Shown here: positions 50,501 through 62,300 of the stretch, one piece after another
Layout of the letters: each line of letters starts with the position of its first letter
Position numbering within the stretch: position 1 is the stretch's first letter
DNA from: Acanthochlamys bracteata
Lineage: Eukaryota > Streptophyta > Magnoliopsida > Pandanales > Velloziaceae
Assembly: GCA_019914995.1 (NCBI GenBank)
Contig: CM034139.1
Span: forward strand, 935,001-999,000
Length of the DNA: 64,000 nucleotides
Direction: 5' to 3'
Position numbers and translations under genes: made by a program
Notes under the pieces: generated by a model
Seen by the model: the letters and a program-made list of their open reading frames with translations, nothing else
Database searches by the model: none
What the model was told of the DNA's origin: nothing

Positions 50501-53299
50501 TCATGTGCATGCCTATGACTAGAAACTTAAAGCGATGCAGATAGTCATAACGCCAACCACCATACTAAATGCACGTAATTTTTAGTTCTTAAGGATTGGA
50601 GAAAATTATCCAGAAATATAAGTTGGGGCTCTGTGACATATTGCTGCAAACTTCACAGTTCACACAATAACATAAAAGATTACATCTCTGTTAAAAAGGT
50701 TTGATCAATGATGGAAAAATGGGAGACATAATAGGAACTGAAAATGGGGCTCAAAGTCTAATGAGATATCAAATTTGAAATTATAAAATTAAAATCCAGA
50801 AGTCACTATCAGAAGACCTACCAAAAAGAGACAAGGTGTGGTTATGAGACGTGTGTGGCAAGCTACAAAAAGAAGGCAAAACAATGTACAGTTCTGTTTC
50901 TGACCACCACACTACAATTAATTTCTGATATCTTTTAAATAAAAATTTATGAATAAATGTTATCATATCCAAAGAACTAATTCCAGAATAGTGCTTGACA
51001 GCTTTAATCAGGCAAGTGTTACGTAGCCCATCTTAAAGATAAACAACATGTTGGCAAAATCAAATCTGAAATTCTCACCATTACATGTAAACAAAGGTGT
51101 TTGTGTATTCAAATCCCAAAACCGTACTGTGGTGTCTCCAGAACCACTAGCTAGTTGATATCCATCAGGACTAAAGGCAACAGAAAGTACAGCTTCAGTA
51201 TGGCCTGCAATGGAAGTAAAACGAAAAAGTTCAAGTTAAAGCCTCGTGCAACTCTTCTAATAAAACAGTTGTTGATGCACTAAATTATAAACAGCAAGCA
51301 TTATAAAAAATCATCCAGTATGTCAGTCAAGAAACCACTATTGAAACAGTTTGGAATTTTCAAACTTCAAATAACAGACGTCATCCAAATAATAGTAAAC
51401 CAGTTCGTAAACCAGGTTGAACTATAAGCTAGAAAAGGCACGGAATTGCTATGCTAATATAACCCTAAATAAAAGTAATTCATATTCCCTTGGAGTGTCA
51501 AGTTATACAGTCATACCTCATATCATTCCAACATTTTGGTAAGTTCATTCTATATTGTTTCAGCTTATTGCTTCATATTGTCGTTGGCAACACCTATCTC
51601 AATTATGTCCATTTTCATGTTCATAAAAATGAACCAAATGCCAACAGTTTATAAGAAGAAGAATTAACTTTTCAGAGCAATCACCCACACAGAACTTCCT
51701 CAGGAAAAGACAAGTGAATGCCCATCACTAAAGTGAAAACAATATACAATCTGAAGGGAGAACAATCCATATTTGATAAGGGACAAGGCAATGGTGCAAT
51801 CATTGTGGAATAATAATGAGTTTTGCAGGTCGATCTCTGCCATGAGAGCTTTTTCTTCTTGTTCTTTTACTAACTGCCCCAGGAAGAGCCTTAACGTCTC
51901 AGATTAAAGAAGTGCTAAGGTGCCTAAAAGACCATAACTATATGACATAGGCATCCATTTGGTAAACTTTGAGTAGGTTAAGGATGTTAGCTTCAAAACC
52001 ATGCAATATAGGAATGCAGCTAAAAGGAAGTAGAATAGATCATACCTACAAGTTTCAAATCCTACGGTCATGATATTTGCGATCAAAATGCACCAAATAA
52101 AAAGATTCACAAAATGAGCAAACAAAGAACGCAAAAAAGGCCACTAAGAAGTGCATATTACAGAATTGGATAAATATACTAAAACTGCAACAGCCATGTA
52201 CCATGATTTGGTTTTATATGAGAGTGTAAGGGCATGTCTACATTGTTATAATTCTTATGTTTATAACATTCAATATTGATCTTTTATGACAAAATTGAGA
52301 ACAAGTACCAGCTATAGTAGCGGAGCACCGATTCACAGGACCAATTCGAAAAATTGCTTGAGGCTGGTATACGATGCATAAAACTTTCTCCACAGAAACT
52401 GCAAAAAGAAAGCAAGATTCATATCTGCAATCCATCAGTATGTTAACATGCATTTCCTACAATACAGCAATCAGTTAAACTTATAAAGCCAGTAGGGTCA
52501 CCCAATTTTTGTCCATTTCTCATCATTCCTTACCTTTATTCTTTTCCAAGTATGCAGCAAGAGTAACAACTAGCTCCTGATCTGAAATGTAAAATGCATA
52601 TGGCAACTTCTCTTCCTACAATACCAAAAAAAATACAAAAACATAATGAGGTCTCGTCATCCAGGCACCGAGTTTGCACTGCCAGACATAACAATATAGA
52701 ATTTTAAGACACGTTCACTATAGTACACCCATGAAAACCTTCTAATCCAGTAAATGATAGTTTTAATTCAAAAATCACACTTATGTATACTAAGATGCAA
52801 CTAAGAATTTTCTTAGGAAAGGGAAAAAAAACAAACTTTGCATTGTAAGAAACCACATGAACTTCAGTGACAGAGTTCGCAATTAGACCAGACAACTTAA
52901 TTTATACAAAAGAAAAGAAGAAAATCAATTTTTTCCTGTACAGAGAGAAAAAAACAAAAAACTTGAACCGTTGAACAATTCATGACCTTCATATGGTCCA
53001 CATAAGTACATCAAGAAAACCTAAAGTTAAACAGAAACTTAAACAAACAGTTCAAGTTCAATCATCAACTAAGAAAAACATGAAGGAAAAATAAACTTGT
53101 TTTTGTGTTTTTGGCATGGGGGAGGGGATTGATTAATTACATTGCTAAGGAGCTGGTTGACGATTTGTTGCAGCTGTGGAGGTCCGGTGTTCTGAGGAAG
53201 ATAGAGTTGATTGCAAAGAGGAACACCCTCAGGATCGGTGAGCAGACACGTAATTCCGTTGGTGTCCCGAACTCCTCCCGTAGACGATTCAATCTCCAT
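38517..53299 (-). CDS. NLE: Notchless homologue, WD40 ribosome-assembly factor
   Basis: Thirteen coding exons on the minus strand: 53141-53299, 52534-52615, 52309-52398, 51079-51204, 48539-48666, 46454-46653, 45822-45885, 43341-43451, 42354-42491, 40685-40827, 40539-40593, 38719-38775 and 38517-38600. All are GT-AG and phase-consistent, giving 478 residues, the usual family length. Residues about 15-80 form the NLE ubiquitin-like domain (CLLTDPEGVPL...LPYAFYISDQEL...VSVEKVL). Eight WD40 blades follow, each opening with a GH dipeptide (GHTEAVLSVAF, GHKDWVLAIAW, GHKKWITGISW, GHTLAVTCVKW, GHGHWVNSLAL, GHQQLVNHVYF, GHVGPVYQISW, GHADEVYAVDW). Family knowledge: Notchless/Rsa4 binds the AAA ATPase Midasin (MDN1/Rea1) through its N-terminal domain during 60S pre-ribosome maturation in the nucleolus and nucleoplasm; plant NLE is needed for gametophyte and embryo growth. 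An in-frame ATG three codons upstream (53308) is possible, but 53299 matches the family start. Introns hold several repeats. Confidence 0.96.
41152..41180 (-). mobile_element. Minimal LINE 3' tail
   Basis: 'caacaacaacaacaaaa' followed by 'ctaagcctt' repeats the terminal sequence of the LINE fragment at 49899. Only the last 30 or so bases are present, as expected from extreme 5' truncation. It lies in Notchless intron 9, in the sense orientation. Confidence 0.5.
41363..41943. mobile_element. Three-armed foldback MITE
   Basis: Arms B (41552-41735) and C (41751-41943) are long imperfect inverted repeats. B starts GATGGGGATAGGGGCAC and C ends GTGCCCCTATCCCCACC, and both carry the 'caatctccaccgtt' / 'aacggtggagatt' pair and the 'caactcaatcgga' / 'gattgagct'-type phrases. 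Arm A (41363-41532) is a third copy in the same orientation as C, lying left of B across a (TA)n run. TA tracts flank the arms (41533-41550, 41943-41967), suggesting TA target sites. The transcript across it would fold into a long hairpin. It lies within Notchless intron 9. Confidence 0.8.
43680..43881. mobile_element. MITE-like element in Notchless intron 7
   Basis: The left end AGGGCTCATTTACTTTTT and the reverse-complemented right end AGGGTGTGTTTAATTCC share the same start and spacing. The body of about 200 bp has repeated 'ggaagtgagtt'-like words resembling the block at 35002-35215. Non-coding. Confidence 0.5.
49899..50310 (-). mobile_element. LINE 3' end (reverse transcriptase C-terminus)
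   Basis: On the minus strand the stretch reads, in different frames, SSAPIEDKLREDRFR, then FGHVLRSSKDAAVYKSD, then a tail giving IHVADPTHVG before a (GTT)n end. These match the known end of plant L1-type LINE pol proteins (APIEDKLRE..LRWFGHVQRRP... and ...VADPT). At least two frame shifts and several in-frame stops separate the pieces, so it is a 5'-truncated dead copy. It sits in Notchless intron 4 in the sense orientation. Confidence 0.75.
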
Positions 53300-53363
53300 T
53301 GCAGTCATAATCTCAGAGTTTCGCCGGAAAAAGTTTTTAATTCCCAGAAACGAATGAGAAAAC

Positions 53364-53399
53364 AAAAAACCCTACAAGCCGCAGTCGGCAGGGTTTTTT
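53364..53399 (-). promoter_or_regulatory. Telo-box inverted repeat at the Notchless 5' end
   Basis: AAAAAACCCT (53364-53373) and AGGGTTTTTT (53390-53399) are perfect 10-bp inverted repeats 16 bases apart. The first continues to AAACCCTA (53367-53374), the telo-box known from promoters of plant ribosomal-protein and ribosome-biogenesis genes. It lies 65-100 bases upstream of the ATG. Function is inferred from position and motif. Confidence 0.6.
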
Positions 53400-53419
53400 G
53401 GTTTTAATCTAGGCCCCGC

Positions 53420-54323
53420 TGGTATGTATCTGTTCGGTTCTTTCCGCTATACAGGTCAACAATTAGAGGGTGCGGTTTCTCAATTCTTCCAACTAAATTT
53501 GGTCGCTCATATTATAAAAAGTCAATTTTTATAATAAAATAAATAATAAATTAATTTTTAAAGTTTATTTTCTATAAATTCCTACTAAATATAACTTATT
53601 ATTACTTTTGTTTTTGTATTCCAAAGAGTGATACATTTAAACAACCCACGTTAATTTATTGTAAAAATCTTAATTGTATTTGTTAAATTTTAAAGTTGCC
53701 GATTTAGAAAATTATTTTGCCCTAAGATTTTGCGTCCATCCAGAGAAAAGGAGTTCGCACTGTAAGAGCAAATGAGCGGTGCCGATGAGGTTGAAAGATT
53801 TATGAGCTTTGACGACAATGGAAGCACGAGGAGTGAGAAGGAAATCCATGACGAGAAAGCGGTGATGTAACAACAATCGAAGAAATCGCATTCGTTGTGT
53901 GGAAGGGGAGATAAAAAGCGGGTTTAAAAACCTTAGGATTTTTTTAGTTTGTATATAATTTCTAAAAACTTAGAATATGAATAAATTAGCTGATAGTTTG
54001 AAAAACTTTAAAAAAGCACCACTATTTAGAAATGCAATGTGACTCGATTCTGAAACAAAAAATTGAACTATTACTACTGTTTAAAAAAATAAACACATTA
54101 TTTTTTACTCCACTACATCTATTACCAAATGTGAAATACATTGAAGCAATTTAATAGTTTACAAGATCAAGCAAATAAATTAAAGCAAGACGCATTTCTA
54201 GATAACATGACCTTAACTTTAGAAGGATTTCAACTTGTCTCCATAATTTGGTAAATTAATTGAAACCTAACGCACAGGGTCCAATAGACGCATCATGCTA
54301 CTACAGAAGCTCACACCTGTGGC
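53420..54323. other. Notchless upstream flank, no clear gene
   Basis: AT-rich from 53500; a less AT-rich island at 53735-53930 holds the small open frame listed separately. Nothing else recognised. Confidence 0.5.
53772..53870 (+). CDS. Possible 32-residue open frame
   Basis: ATG to TAA encodes MSGADEVERFMSFDDNG and 15 further, mostly charged residues. The local base composition is less AT-rich than the flanks. No TATA box, family or splice context is evident, and the reverse strand also reads open for about 45 codons, so it may be a fragment of something else. Confidence 0.15.
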   Translation: MSGADEVERFMSFDDNGSTRSEKEIHDEKAVM

Positions 54324-54328
54324 GAATT

Positions 54329-55153
54329 GGTAGGGATGGCATTATGGGTTAGTAGGTCAGTTTCAGATCGACCTATTTAATAACCAAATCAAATTCGTTC
54401 AACTCTAATCCAACTCATAAATTTATACGAGTCAAAATTATCAATTCTAATCCAACCTACTAATAATCGAGTCAAATTCGGGTCGACCTATTTAATAATT
54501 AAAATTATTAATTATTAATTTTATATTTTAAACTTCAGTGAAATTATAAAATCAGTTCGAATGAAAGTGTCCGACAAAATATGCATTCCTTAATGTCTTC
54601 ATCGGTCCTTACAATATAAAAAAATTTATTATTTTTATTTTTTAAAAATATATGATAATAGCTGAAATTTATGATTATAAATATATATTAATAATTTCGA
54701 TAAAAATTTTGATAAATATATCTATCTAACAAAATTTTCATAAAAATTTTTATACAAAATCTAAATTTGTCATTAAATACCTACATAGTAATATTTTTGA
54801 TAATATTATAATTTTCATCTTACACTATTTTACTAAAACATAAAGATAAAGAATTAATTATAAATACAATAAATTTAATAGTTTATAAATAACTATTATC
54901 GATTATTTTTATTGCCAATATTTTATTATATGGTAAGAAAAAATTAAGAATTGTTTCTTCAAAAGGTGACATTTCGAGTTGGTGGATTAATTTCGATTAA
55001 CCCGGATCGAACTATTTAATAATCGGGTCAAATTCGTTCAATCCTAATTCAACCCATATATTTATATAAGTCAAATTATCCAACCCTAACCCTGATTAAA
55101 CAGGTCGATTTCGGGTTAAAATTTCGGATCGGATCATATATTGTCATCTTTAC
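54329..55153. mobile_element. Dispersed inverted-repeat element, large form, copy 2
   Basis: An 825 bp element flanked by the 5-bp direct repeat GAATT (54324-54328 and 55154-55158). Ends are GGTAGGGATGGCATT on the left and, reverse-complemented, GTAAAGATGACAATATA on the right. It aligns along its length with 6590-7433, which shows it is a discrete mobile unit. It is less decayed, keeping phrases such as 'ggtcgacctatttaataa'. Non-coding. Confidence 0.8.
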
Positions 55154-55158
55154 GAATT

Positions 55159-56946
55159 AGCATCCCGTTAGTTACTAGTATCTCAACTTGGTCGGTAAAG
55201 CTCGCCAAAAATTTAAAAAATCATATTTTCAAATTAATTATTTGTAGACGTGTATATTAAATTTAAAACCGTTAACGTGCATATTATTTTATACATATTA
55301 TAAAAAGAAAATGAACGAACAATTGCGATATAACAATCTTGGCCATATAATCAAAGTATTAAACTATATCTGACTTTATGAAAATTTGTATTTATAATAA
55401 TCCGGTTGTGCAAAATATAACTAATTGTTTAGATCTTTAATTTCGAAACTAAAATTTGTGTGATGAATAATATAGCTTGCGTCAGTAGGAAGAGTTTCAT
55501 AAGAATTTATTCTCTAACTTTTTTATTTGTGTATTTAAAATCAAATGTCTAAAACCATTAGTTGTATTTCACAAAATGAAATTATTATACAAATTAAATT
55601 TCATAAAAATTGGATGTAATGTAGTATTTAAACTAGTTCACTCTTGACTTTAGCTAATAACAGATACCTAAATGTTTTTTTTTTTCAGAATTAATTTGAA
55701 ACAATCTTCATATTCTAGTATAATAACTAAAAATATTGTCACTCTGGTGAAAAAAAATTGAATTCTGCAAAAGGAATACGAAAAATTCTTTGTAGAAATT
55801 GTTGATCTAGAGAAAATTAAAACGAAAGTTTTGGTACATACATAGAGGGAAATGTTTTCCTAATGCAAGAATTTTTGAGCTAAGTTATACAGTTATTATT
55901 CTACAACGAGTAAAAACTAGAAGAACGGTTTATCGCCACATGAAATTTATTTATGTAACGGTGGCATCAACTTATGTTTGGAGAACATACAATAACCTTG
56001 CAACGGCTATAGTTGAGCACATATGTATACATAATAATCATAATTATAATTCTTTCCACAATATAATAAACTTGAATTGACTAATTCTTGAGGTACCTGC
56101 ATTAAACGCATTTCAGAAGTATTTATCATGCAAAAAAGTTGAATGAAATCGTGTCGGATGAATTATTCATAAAGTGAGTTTTCATGGCTCGATTTTGCAA
56201 TTTTGCTTTTAGTTGGCAGTAAAACCCTTCTAACCAGAAAAACAATTGAAAAGCTTACTGCAACAGAATTAAGGGCTTCTTTACTTAATTCATTGAACTC
56301 ATTTTTTTAAAATTTAATTTTAAAATTCATCTTTTGATATTAAATAAATATAAAAATTTAATTTTTATTATAAATTTAAATTTTTAAATGTGAGTTTAAC
56401 GTGAAAGTAAATATTTCCTAAGAACATGCCCCACATCGTGTTTTTTCAAATAACAATTACGAGTTTATTTAGACGATTTGATAATGTCTATAAAAAGTAT
56501 TTGTTTAAAATATTTTTTTTTTTTAAAAAAGTTATTTTTATTTAAAAAATAAATTTTTAAATAAATTTAATAAATTATTATTAAATATAAAATAAAAAAT
56601 AAAAAACATTTTTTGAAAAGTAACCGCAGACAAACGCATCCTCAAAAGTCCAAACGATTCTGTGATTATTTTAGTGGTCATTTGGTATTTCTTATTTCAA
56701 AAACAAATTTCTAATTTTATATTTTATATTTTTAATATATTTTATATATATATTTAAAATATTTATTTAAAAATTTCAAAAATATAAAAAATTTTTATAT
56801 AGTAAACTTTTTTCATTATTTTTTAGATATATTTATTTTTAAAAAATAAATAAATATTTTTTATTTTAAAAAATTTTATTTTAAAAATACTTTCAAAACG
56901 CGCCTCGAGTCTTTAGAGTTTTCACCAAAGAGTGCGGTCGTTATCT
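55159..56946. other. Gene-free AT-rich stretch
   Basis: No gene recognised. The blocks at 56270-56410, 56450-56640 and 56680-56905 share the AT-rich phrases of the cgtttgg MITE-like family or relatives. Confidence 0.5.
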
Positions 56947-57066
56947 GTAAGAGTGACAATTTGAGTTTCTGGATCGATTTCGAATCGATCTATTTAATAA
57001 TCGGATCAAATTCAGATCGACCTATTTAATAATAAAATTATTAAATATTAATTTTATATTCTGAAA
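56947..57066. mobile_element. Truncated copy of the dispersed element
   Basis: It starts GTAAGAGTGACAATTTGAG, matching the terminal repeat of the 54329 copy, and continues through 'gatctatttaataatcgg'. It stops where the CACTA-like terminus begins; the missing part is not found to the right. Confidence 0.6.
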
Positions 57067-57323
57067 AATTAGTCGATAATTGCTGACTAATAAAATAGTC
57101 GGTAGGTACCAACTGTACTATATAGTCGGTAGTTGTAGACTAACTTATTTCAGTCGGTAAATTACTGTTCATTGCTAACTAAATGTTCTAGTTAGTCAGT
57201 ATTGATTTACCGATCAGTCTTTGTCGACGAAAATTATTTCGTTCGGTAATTTGCTTTGCCGACTGATTTTTTATTCATACCGGCTGCTTTACTCGGTCGA
57301 TAAAGACCTTATTTCTACTAGTG
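57067..57323. mobile_element. CACTA (En/Spm) transposon terminus
   Basis: The right border reads, reverse-complemented, CACTAGTAGAAATAAGGTC, the typical CACTA terminal inverted repeat. Inside are many subterminal motifs such as 'tagtcggtag', 'cagtcggtaa' and 'ccgactgat' in both orientations, as known for this superfamily. No opposite terminus or transposase is seen, so this is a solo or truncated end. Confidence 0.75.
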
Positions 57324-58209
57324 TCAAATCCTTTAACCTACTTTGCATAACTAAAGATTGCCGTCTTGTGGTTTCCATGCAAGCCGTTAACTTCAGATAC
57401 AAACTCAAGATGTTTCAATATACTTGCTATTGTTTCTATCTTTTCTTCATTCTAGAGAATTTGTTGAGAAGTTGTAAAACTGCATTCGGGCCTAACATAC
57501 ATATGGCTTTTGTCTTTCTGCTTTGACATCGATCATGCTTTGCTAAATGTGGTCCAGGCAGGAGAAAGCCAGAAAAAGTTAACTAGAGATACTATTAACG
57601 GTGCGGGAGATCCATTGGAGCTGGAAGTGTTCACTATTACTTTGAGCAGTAGGCACTGCTAGCAATAGCTGTCGCTATTATCTTAAAGGGCTTAATGACC
57701 TTCCTGGACCCGTTCAAGCTCACTTAAGTAATTAAATGGAAGGTTTCTGTGATCGCTCACTTTGTTTATATGTGAGGACTCTTAGATCAATTTGTTTTCT
57801 ACTAGAATTTTCGCACGTATATCATTGCTTAAGTTAATTCTCATTTATATATATAATCTTCGATCACTTTGTTTCATCGGGCTTTCATGGAGATATGTAT
57901 ATGTAGAACGTTGTTTGGTACTGCATAGTGCAATTGGCATACATATGAGTTTAATATTATCCAATCTAACTTATGTAATTTAAGAACATATAATTCTTAT
58001 GTATTTTACATCCTAGTTCACTTTTATATTTCTTTATTTATCAGTAATTGGCAATCTGAAAACTTATATATCCCTAGTTTGTATGTGAAAGGAGATGACT
58101 CACTTTGAGTTCACTTCATGTCCAAAAACTGCTCTCTTAAAGAACACTAGGAAACAGATAGAGCAAAGCAACTAAGGCTCAAATATCTCACCAAAATAAA
58201 ATAATAATA

Positions 58210-58251
<42 letters not shown>

Positions 58252-58690
58252 CAATAGCATTAAATACATTATACATCTACTCACTATAAAAAGAATCAAT
58301 CTTAATTTACATACTGAAGGAAGTAGTCGGTATGGATGTAGAATCAATCAGTAAAAGATATTATCACTATTCGAAATACTAGCATCATTGACTTAAAAAT
58401 ATAGTCATCAGCTACACTGGTGATGGTATTACTAACTAAAATATAAATTAAGATCAATATTATCAAATGATTATCAATACAAAATGATATTCAAATCATA
58501 CAAAATTTAATTAGTACCATATATGTGTTGGTTCTTTTCCTCCTTTGTGGAGGTGTGGCTCAAACTATATGGTTAAAACGATATTAAGAGGTAAGAATAT
58601 TTTTATTTTTATCTCCTTAAATAAAGTTTTAGAGTTTTTGGTAATCCTATGCTGCAGCCACCAAGAACAAAAAAAAAAGAGAAAAATAGG
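57324..58690. other. Unassigned stretch, no clear gene
   Basis: Less AT-rich than most intergenic DNA here, with an open frame crossing the CACTA border to about 57526 that has no recognisable family. An (AAT)n tract lies at 58198-58251. Nothing else supported. Confidence 0.4.
58198..58251. repeat. (AAT)n microsatellite
   Basis: About 17 ATA/AAT units with one interruption near the left end. Confidence 0.95.
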
Positions 58691-58815
58691 AGTAGTTATT
58701 GTTTTATTGTCCACCTTAATCAAATGCCGGATGAATATCGATTTGACGTCCGATTGAGCTAAAATTTGGTCAGTATATTACTGACGGATAATTCTACAAT
58801 CTGAACGGTGAAGAT
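58691..58815. mobile_element. Diverged single arm of the foldback MITE family
   Basis: 'ccggatgaatatcgatttga', 'gattgagctaaaattt' and 'tgaacggtgaagatcg' repeat, in order, the phrases of arms A and C at 41363-41943. No partner arm is seen nearby. Confidence 0.55.
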
Positions 58816-58889
58816 CGTATTCGGAATTCTCTACATACAGATCCGTACGTGTTTGTGAAGTCATAGGTTTTGGTGAGATCTTTCTAATT

Positions 58890-59200
58890 TTTTTTTTATA
58901 GTTTGCCAAGATTGTTGAATCTTGATATGGTTGTATGTATCTAGTTTTAGGTAGAGAGAACTTGTATATTTCCATTATTGTGATAGTGGAGATTTATTGG
59001 TTGCCGTAATTTTTACTCCTCGTATTGAGAAGGTTTTCCACGTAAATTGTTAGTGTTGATGTGCGTGCGATTATGGTGATTTTCGTACATTGAGTATTTG
59101 CTAAAAGTATTGCTCTATTTGGTAGTTTCCTACTAGGTTGACACAAGAGAAGGATAAAGTTTATTTTCGCTGCATACTGTACATATGTGTTGAATATCGT
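58890..59200 (+). mobile_element. Possible LTR 3' portion
   Basis: 'gaaggttttccacgtaaatt' followed by 'ttggtagtttcctac' and a stretch ending near 'cgctgcatactgt' resembles the 3' part of Ty1-copia LTRs in plus orientation. It is opposite in direction to the copia remains on its right, so it is probably a separate decayed LTR. Confidence 0.35.
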
Positions 59201-59389
59201 AGAGACTGTTTTAACCCATCAAAGTGAATCATCATTCCGACGATGTGGAGAGAATAACCATCTCGGCGATCAAATGACAAATTTCAAACTTTTCTCTCAG
59301 TAGTGTCTTCGTCAACATATCAGAGCCATTGAGATAGGTGTGAATCTTCTCAAGTTCAAACAAGCTATCATTGAGAGAATCTCTTAGTC

Positions 59390-62300
59390 AATGTTACGTC
59401 ACATTGATGTGCTTCAATATTACATTAAAAGTATAATTCTTACCAAGGTGAATTGCACTTTGATTATCAAAAAGTAACACATAACGCTGTTGCTTGAAAC
59501 CGAGCTCCTGAAGAAACTTTCTTTTACCCTCAAGGACTCCTTACTAGTTTCAGTTGCTGCAATATATTTTACCTCAGTCGTATAAAGCGCAACACATTTC
59601 TGTAGTATTGATTGCCAGAATACGGCTCCACCTGAAAGTGTAATCAAATAATCCGAAGTAGACTTTTGAAAATCAACATTTTTTGCTATATCTGAATCTG
59701 TATAGTCTATAAGCACTAATTTTCATCTCCAAATGTAGGTCTCAAATCAGTAGTACATCGTAAATATCTCATAATCCAGTTCATGATATCCCAATACTCC
59801 CTTTCTGAATTTGATAGAAAACGATTAATAATACCAATTACATATGCAATGTCTGATCTCGTGCACACTATTACATACATCAAACTTTCTACTGCTGTAG
59901 CATATAGAACTCTTTTCATATCTTCCTTCTCCTGATCCTGTAAAGGGAACTGCTCGGTGCTTAACTTAAAGTGAGTAGTAAGATGAGAACTAATAACTTT
60001 AGCCTAATTCATATTAAATCTTTTAAGTACCTTTTTAATATATTGCTTCTGTAATATATATATAATTTCTTAGCCATTCCGTCTCGATCAATTCGAATAC
60101 CAATAATTTGCTTTGCTGGCCTTAAATCTTTCATAGCAAAGAATTTACTCAATTGCTACTTCAACTTGTCAATTTTAGAAGCATTCATGTCATTAATCAA
60201 TATGTCATCAAAATAAAGCAATAATATAATAAATCATCATCAGAGAATATTTGAACAAAAATATAGTAATTAGAAGTTATTTTTCGATAGGTTTTCTCTC
60301 CCATAACTGACTCAAACTTCTTAGACCACTATCTCGGTGTCTATTTCAGTCCATAAAGACTTTCGTTCAACGTACACACATAATTCTTTCTTTTTTATTT
60401 CACTTCGAAATCCTGTGGTTGCTGCATGTAAATTTCTTTATGCAAGTCACAATACAGAAAAGCAATTTTGACGTCCATCTGCTCAATCTCCAAATCAAGA
60501 CTAGTTGCTAAATTTAGAACCACACATATAGATGATATTTTAATAATAGGATAAAAGAGTTCATCAAATTAATACCTTTTTTTGCTTAAATCTATTGACA
60601 ACCAGTCTATCTTTATAACGTGGTTCTAAAAAGTGTTCTTTTTCTTCACTTTTTATACCTATCTGTTTCTCTAAAGCTCTTTTTCTTTTAATAACTTCAA
60701 TAGTTCAAAAGTGTTATTCTCTCATATAACGATTTCATCTCATCTTGCATAGACTCAAACCACTCTTTCTTATGTTCATATTCCACGGCCTCTGCATAAC
60801 ATTCAGGCTCTTCTCTGTCAATCAATAAGACATACTCACAATGTAATACTGATTAGAAGGTCAGCTTGGTCTCTCTACTAGACCTCTTCAATGGAATCTC
60901 TGTGTTATCTCTCTTTGAAATATGTGACACACCGATGACTTCTTGTGAATAATACTACGCACCTCAACCTGTATAGGAGTACCAATATCATATGTATCAT
61001 ACTGGTTCACCTTAACTTCTTCTCCAATATGTGCTGGTATATGCTTTGGAGGAATTGGGTCCAATTTAACTAAATATATGTATATCGAGGAATTGGAATA
61101 TTATTTTCTTGATGTCATGTATGATTTGGTTCTCCACAAATACAACATCTCAACTTTTGACAAGTTTCTTCTTTACTGGATCATAAAATCTGTAATTCAA
61201 ATCATCTTGTTCATAATCGAGGAATGCACACTGTTTTGTCTTCATATCAAGCTTAGATCTTTTATCTTTGGAAACATGTACAAAAATCAAACATCTAAAG
61301 ACGGGCGAGTGATCATAGGAAACATCATTGCCTAACCAAAATTTATCTGAAACATCAAATTTTATATGAACACATGGTGTGACATTAAAAATATGCACAA
61401 CTATTTAAAACTTAGCCTAAAAGAAATTTGATAATCAAGGCTTGTGAAGTAAACACCTCACCCCTTCAACTAGTGTTATATTCATTTTTTTAGCTAAACC
61501 ATTTAATTGAGGAGTCTTAACAGGTGTCTTTTGATTTCTAATACTTTGTTATCTACAATACTTATCAAAAAGTCTAAAATACTCATCCCTATTGTGAGTT
61601 TAATGTATTTCAATTTCAAAACAGTTTTTCTTTCAACTAAAATATGAAAATATTTAAAAATATCCAACACTTGGTATTTCGTTTTCAAAGTATAAACTCA
61701 TGTCTTCCTTAAATGATCATCAATAAAAATTACTAAAAAGAACCACCAAATATTTTTGTTTTCATAGGGCCATAAATATTAGAATATACTGAATCAAATA
61801 TATTTGATTTTCTTAAATAAAAAGTTATCTTAAAGACAACTTTGGTTTGCTTTCCTATCAAATAATGTGCACACTTTTCAACGGTGCATTCTTATTATAA
61901 AAAGGAGATTCTTTTTATCCAAAATCTACACCCTTCTCGCTCATATGACTAACTCTGTTATGTCAAAGCGTAACCGTAACAACACTATCAACTGCATTAA
62001 TAATGAAATCGGATATTTTTACTTGTATAAAATAAAGTGACGAACACTTTCTATGTCTAGCCACAACAGTAAAACCTTTAGTTAATTTTCATCGACTATC
62101 ACTAAAGGTGTTATAAAATCTCTCATCATCAAACTTGTTTGTAGAGATCAAATTCAAATGAAGGTACCATTGTTTGTCTCCAAATACATATCTCATACAC
62201 TAATAGCTTTAGCTAAGTTATTACCCATCCTAACACATTCAAAATCACTAGGTCTATAAGATGCAAAATAATTCTTCCGAGATGTAGCGTGAATGGAGGC

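Noticed and set aside
53105-53407. 100-codon plus-strand frame
   Set aside because: Antisense to Notchless exon 1 and promoter.
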